64,000 nucleotides of DNA from Clostridia bacterium UC5.1-1C12 (GTDB lineage: Bacteria; Bacillota_I; Bacilli_A; Erysipelotrichales; Erysipelotrichaceae). The position numbers and the translations under genes were made by a program. The DNA is taken from NCBI GenBank assembly GCA_001305055.1, contig BBZX01000005.1, positions 1 through 64,000 on the forward strand. The letters are read 5' to 3'. This document shows, piece after piece, positions 60,515 to 64,000 of this stretch (its first letter is position 1; each line of letters opens with the position of its first letter). The notes under the pieces were generated by a model, which was not told where the DNA came from, did no database searches, and saw only the letters and a program-made list of their open reading frames with translations.

Positions 60515-60532
60515 ATCATTATTCCTTTTCTA

Positions 60533-60811
60533 TTAACTGATATATAAACTTGTCAATCCATTCTCTGGCATGATAAAATATAAAGCCAGATTAAACAGGA
60601 TCAAAATCAAGGGGTAGTAAGCGGGCCAGACAGTAAGAAAATAGCCCAAGCATTTTGTCAAGACTGAACTAATCAAAAGGATCAGCAGCAGCCAAGCAAG
60701 CAAATTGATCCTTCGATAACGAAATTGATATTGCCGATGACATGCTTCGCAGTCAGCCTGCTTGATGATTCGATTTACTTTTAATTGCTGATGGCAATTC
60801 GGACAGCGCAT
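60533..60811 (-). CDS. zinc-ribbon protein with two membrane helices
   Basis: A 92-residue protein. Residues 1-27 form a zinc ribbon (CPNC, CEAC); residues 34-54 and 60-85 are hydrophobic helices (NLLAWLLLILLISSV and YYPLILILFNLALYF). The ATG at 60811 has an AGGGGAGAG site; upstream in-frame codons are not supported. Short distance (18 bases) to the pentapeptide gene suggests one operon. Function unknown. Confidence 0.65.
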   Translation of the reverse strand: MRCPNCHQQLKVNRIIKQADCEACHRQYQFRYRRINLLAWLLLILLISSVLTKCLGYFLTVWPAYYPLILILFNLALYFIMPENGLTSLYIS

Positions 60812-60871
60812 TTTTCTCTCCCCTTTCCTTCTATGAATATTGTAACGTATAACAGATATAAATTGCAACGC

Positions 60872-60900
60872 AAGAAAAAACCAGGCATTAAAACCTGGTA
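60872..60900 (-). terminator. terminator of the large lipoprotein gene
   Basis: AACCAGG (60879-60885) pairs with CCTGGT(60894-60899); TTTTTTC follows on the minus strand. Confidence 0.7.
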
Positions 60901-60908
60901 TTATTTCA

Positions 60909-62488
60909 TTATTGCGGCTTATGGAAAACAATCGCTCGGTCATAGACAATTTCATTATAGTCCGGACCTACACCCGTAGCTTCTTCAATATAAGCACGGA
61001 AAGCTATCAGCATATCCGCACCGTCATCCAAACCATAATATTTGCCGTCCTCATTGCCTGTACTCTTTGGCACAATGGCACTGTATGGCTCATTGCCATA
61101 ACGATCCAGCTTATAAACATAATAATTATCCGCGTCATGGTTGCCATTATTCAAATAAGCATCCGCAGAACCAATAAATTGATCATCATAAACGCTGGTA
61201 ACACCATTCAGCTTTTCAACACCATACAGTACAGCATTTGAATAAATCGCTTTATTTGTCTTTGTATGATTCACACCATAAATCACAACGAAATCCTCAT
61301 CACTGCTGAAGGTAAAATAATCCGTACTTAAATAAGAAGTATCACGATTATCACCCTTGCCATTTAAAGTATTAAAAATTGAAGTAATGCCGTCAGGTAC
61401 TGAAATATGCGGCATCAGTTCAGTATATGTGTATCCTTGAGCCGTATACTTATCAAGAATAGACTGGCGAATCTGATCAAGATCTTTTGAAGCATAACCC
61501 AGCTGTGCTGCTTCATGTTCACCTGTCCCTCTTGACACCACCTTTAATGCCGGGATTTCCTCAGCAGCATCCTTTGCCTTAGGTGTAATACGATAAAGTG
61601 TTGAGGTCTGTGCTAAGTTGGCCATATATTGCTTATTAGCTTCACTATCAGCTGGCTGAGATACACGGCCTAAGATACCAAATGTATCAGCTCCCTTTTC
61701 AAGTCCGAGATTTAGGGTTTGTGATGGAATTTCCAGTACATTGATGATTTCAGAAGGTATGCCGCTTTCAATCAGCAATAATTTCATTTCTTCATTTGTA
61801 TTCCTGTCACCGCCCATAACAATAACAGCTTGGGAACCAAAAACATCTGTTTTTGATCAAGCAGGGCTGTTGAAGCAATATTGCGGTTATTCAGCTGATC
61901 GCCGAGACTGCCGAAGATTACATTGTAATTACCTGATTCTTCACTGCCCTTTACCGTCAGTGCATATTTGTCATAGCTCAAATCCATTGTTGGATCATTC
62001 ACGGTAAGCATCAGATAAGCACCGATTGAAAAATATTTGCATTCCTGCGGTAATTCAAGCATTAAGACGATCGCTTCATCTTCACGCAGCTTATAAGACC
62101 AGCCGACCGGCGCAAAATATGGATTAGCCGGGGCATTTTCAATTGCCGGATCATCAAATTTGCCAGCTTCCTCATCCGCCCAGTTAAGTGCTGCAATCCC
62201 CTTGGCAGCATTCTGTTCAGGTGCCGGCGGCAGGAAGGCTACCTGATAGCTTGATCCCTGATTATTGCCGAAGCAGGAAGTCAGCTGTCCCTTACTGGCT
62301 AGCTCAAGCGTATCCACTTCTTTATAAGTCCCTTCCTGAACATAGTAATTTTCTTCAAGACGGGCAGCAAAGCTATCCAGATTTACCGCTTTATCATTCA
62401 GCTTGTCTGAGGATATTCCGGTAATGTTAGAACATCCGGCCATAAGCAGCATCGCACTCAGTGTTGCTGCAATCATTTTCTTTTTCAT
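60909..62488 (-). CDS. large hypothetical lipoprotein (one frame break)
   Basis: About 526 residues, with signal peptide MKKKMIAATLSAMLLMAGCSN (lipobox cysteine 19). Segments include PANPYFAPVGWSYKLREDEAIVL, GNYNVIFGSLGDQLNN, ISVPDGITSIFNTLNGKGDN, and YVYKLDRYGNEPYSAIVPKS. No recognisable domain; the length and acidic, Ser/Asn-rich composition suggest a surface-exposed beta-rich protein. A break near 61855 (one base) separates QKTDVFGSQ from AVIVMGGDRN. A 12-bp inverted repeat is in its leader, and DUF1836 lies divergent, possibly as its regulator. Confidence 0.65.
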
Positions 62489-62502
62489 AAAACGCTCCTT
62501 TT

Positions 62503-62566
62503 AATGTTCGACATATCATTATCAAATGTCAAACATTAGATTAACACATCTAAGACATTTTGTAAA
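62503..62566 (-). promoter_or_regulatory. promoter and palindromic operator of the large lipoprotein gene
   Basis: Minus-strand TTTACA (62561-62566), 17-base spacer, TAATCT (62538-62543). AATGTTCGACAT (62503-62514) and ATGTCAAACATT (62526-62537) form a near-perfect 12-bp inverted repeat separated by 11 bases, placed at the start of the transcript. It looks like a binding site for a dimeric repressor. Confidence 0.6.
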
Positions 62567-62636
62567 CCCTGATTATTGACGGAATCATGGTTGCATGCTA
62601 CAATTTCCAAAACAGACATCGAAAGAGGTGAGCCCT

Positions 62637-63137
62637 ATGAATCGTGAAGACGCCATACAAGAAGCCCGTAATTTCCATTGTCCGCGCTATCATGAACTGC
62701 CGGATATGGGGCTTTATCTGGAACAGGTCATTAATGTTGTGACTTCCGCGCTCACACCGATCAGCCTGCAGGGCAATGAGATCATCACCGGTGCCATGAT
62801 CAGCAATTATATAAAAAATAACGCTCTGCCTTCACCAGTTAAAAAGAAATATTATCGTCAGCATCTTTGCTACATGATCGTTTTAGGTATTTTAAAACAA
62901 GTCTTTACGGTTCAGCAGATTGGCCAGTTCTTTCAAATCCAGCAAGAAACGTATGATCTTCAGACAGCCTATGACTATTTCTGTGCTGAATTTGAAAATG
63001 CGTTAAGAGAAGCCTTTGACTTTACCGGCGAACCGCTGCCTTCGCTTGAAACAAAACGCACGCAGCAAACGATTCTTGTCCGCGCGATGGTATTGGCTGC
63101 CGCTAACCGCGTCTATGTAGAAAAGGTTTATCTTTAA
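62637..63137 (+). CDS. DUF1836-family protein (probable regulator)
   Basis: A 166-residue intact protein. The segment NYIKNNALPSPVKKKYYRQHLCYM is the DUF1836 signature, resembling a MerR-like winged helix; DMGLYLEQVINVV precedes it. Such proteins are thought to bind DNA, but no target is confirmed. Start at 62637 with an AAGAGGTG site. It is divergent from the large lipoprotein gene with its palindrome, so local regulation is plausible. Confidence 0.75.
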   Translation: MNREDAIQEARNFHCPRYHELPDMGLYLEQVINVVTSALTPISLQGNEIITGAMISNYIKNNALPSPVKKKYYRQHLCYMIVLGILKQVFTVQQIGQFFQIQQETYDLQTAYDYFCAEFENALREAFDFTGEPLPSLETKRTQQTILVRAMVLAAANRVYVEKVYL

Positions 63138-63150
63138 TCAGTTATAAAAT

Positions 63151-63178
63151 TAAAACACTGCATGCAGTGTTCTTTTAT
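63151..63178 (+). terminator. terminator of the DUF1836 gene
   Basis: AACACTGCATGCAGTGTT (63154-63171) is a perfect palindrome and is followed by CTTTTATTA. Confidence 0.65.
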
Positions 63179-63185
63179 TATACGA

Positions 63186-63212
63186 AGCAAAAAGCCAGCT
63201 TTCGCTGACTCA
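63186..63212 (-). terminator. terminator of the fructose-type PTS gene
   Basis: AGCCAGC (63191-63197) pairs with GCTGACT (63202-63208) with one wobble; TTTTTGC follows on the minus strand. Confidence 0.7.
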
Positions 63213-63215
63213 TGC

Positions 63216-64000
63216 TTAATTATTAACTACTGCTTTTTCCTCTTTTTGTTCAATTGGTTTGCGCAATAAGCCCATCATAACAGCCGCAACGATCGTACCA
63301 ACCACGATAGCTACAACAAAGCCTACTTTGCCGTCGACCATCGGCAGGGTAATAAAGCTGCCATGCGGAACCGGTGAGGATACACCTGTCAACGAGGCGA
63401 TCACCGCTGCGACAATACAGCCCGTAATCGTTGACGGCAGAATATGCTTCAAATCAGCTATTACAAATGGAATCGCTCCCTCGGTAATGCCCATGAAACC
63501 CATAATACCTGCAGTCTTAGCCGCATTGCGGTCAGCCTGCGTCCATTTATTTTTAAACAATACAGTTGATAAGAAAATAGCCATTGGCGGAATACCAGGG
63601 CATACACGATAAATACCGTTTGGCCCCATAACACCTTCCGCAATCAATGCAATAGTAAACATCGTCACTGTCTTAGTGATCGGTCCACCCATATCAATTT
63701 CACAGATCGCACCGATAATGATTGCGAATAAGAGCTGATTAGTGCCGTTCATATTAGTTAGAAAATCCATTAAGATATTAATCAATTCACCCATTGGGTT
63801 AGCAATACAATAAATATAGAAGATACCTAAAACAAATGTCGAAACAACCGGTACAATTAAAATTGGCATAATTGATTTAATCGTGTTGGGAACCTTCCAG
63901 TTCTTCATCCAGCGAACAAAATAACCCGCTAATATACCTAAAATCAAAGCACCCAGAAAACCTGTCTTAGCCCCTGTATCGCCAATCGTATTATTTGCGA
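63216..64000 (-). CDS. fructose-family PTS EIIC component, cut by the window edge
   Basis: The last about 260 residues of a membrane permease; the frame is open to base 64000 and the gene begins beyond it. DTGAKTGFLGALILGILAGYF, then ICEIDMGGPITKTV and GFMGITEGAIPFVIADLKHILP are the marks of the FruA-type EIIC, with many helices. It may be the C-terminal domain of a fused EIIABC or EIIBC protein. The substrate is likely fructose or another hexose or hexitol; nothing in the window identifies it. Confidence 0.88.
   Translation of the reverse strand, partial: ANNTIGDTGAKTGFLGALILGILAGYFVRWMKNWKVPNTIKSIMPILIVPVVSTFVLGIFYIYCIANPMGELINILMDFLTNMNGTNQLLFAIIIGAICEIDMGGPITKTVTMFTIALIAEGVMGPNGIYRVCPGIPPMAIFLSTVLFKNKWTQADRNAAKTAGIMGFMGITEGAIPFVIADLKHILPSTITGCIVAAVIASLTGVSSPVPHGSFITLPMVDGKVGFVVAIVVGTIVAAVMMGLLRKPIEQKEEKAVVNN

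Noticed and set aside
1..64000. CRISPR array, tRNA or rRNA genes, prophage or transposase
   Set aside because: I looked in the gaps on both strands and saw no regularly spaced repeats, tRNA cloverleaf with CCA-like end or transposase-like frame.

Overview
The window is bacterial chromosome from a low-to-mid GC member of the Bacillota (Firmicutes). Supporting signs are strong GGAGG-type ribosome sites, TTGACA/TATAAT promoters, a T-box leader on pheST, two CIRCE elements on clpB, PTS permeases of the mannose and fructose families, an oligopeptide ABC transporter, lipoprotein signal peptides, and families typical of gut Firmicutes (DUF1307, DUF3796, DUF1836, DUF6440, DUF4358, CotJC-type manganese catalase). 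The gene set would suit an Erysipelotrichia-like gut anaerobe, but that rank is inference. I saw no rRNA, tRNA, CRISPR array, prophage or intact transposase. Most genes lie on the minus strand.

A feature of the data dominates the reading. More than forty genes, or parts of genes, are broken by single-base frame changes, nearly all consistent with one missing base, often in a short homopolymer. Essential genes are hit (pheT three times, priA five times, gltX, gmk, clpB, rsmB). Reading across the break restores the family sequence each time. These are almost certainly uncorrected sequencing or consensus errors, so I annotate such genes as whole CDSs and note where the frame shifts. A few lesions look different and may be real: an in-frame TAG in a nitroreductase, a truncated DUF1307 copy, and a PIN-domain remnant.

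Layout. 1-3.9 kb: start of a secreted protein, a DsrE-like protein, yebC with an acetyltransferase, and an SGNH hydrolase/DUF4358 lipoprotein pair. 4.6-8.4 kb: pheST under a phenylalanine T-box. 8.5-12.4 kb: hydrolase and SpoU methyltransferase, a VTT membrane protein, and the AzlCD amino-acid exporter. 12.7-18.4 kb: pseudouridine catabolism (HTH-kinase plus PsuG), then rsmB and priA. 18.5-25 kb: two HAD phosphatases, a GGDEF cyclase, a zinc-ribbon membrane protein, gmk. 25-32.5 kb: rqcH, a GT51 glycosyltransferase, twin small paralogues, a patatin, asnA, M18 aminopeptidase, DUF2971.

32.6-37.3 kb is the most distinctive block. A GntR/UTRA regulator sits next to an operon encoding a tandem acetyltransferase, a PIG-L-type deacetylase and mannose-family EIIB-IIC-IID. 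Both transcription units carry the same 12-bp palindrome. This suggests uptake and acyl-group processing of an unidentified sugar derivative. 37.4-44.5 kb: cysKE, a nucleotidyltransferase, Mn catalase, clpB, nitroreductase. 44.7-53.6 kb: a proton antiporter with a divergent LysR regulator, a DUF1307 lipoprotein and its remnant, and oppABCDF. 53.9-64 kb: a methyltransferase divergent from the CCA enzyme, a DUF3796/XRE pair, gltX, mtnN, a cysteine-rich pentapeptide protein, a large lipoprotein divergent from a DUF1836 regulator, and the end of a fructose-type EIIC.
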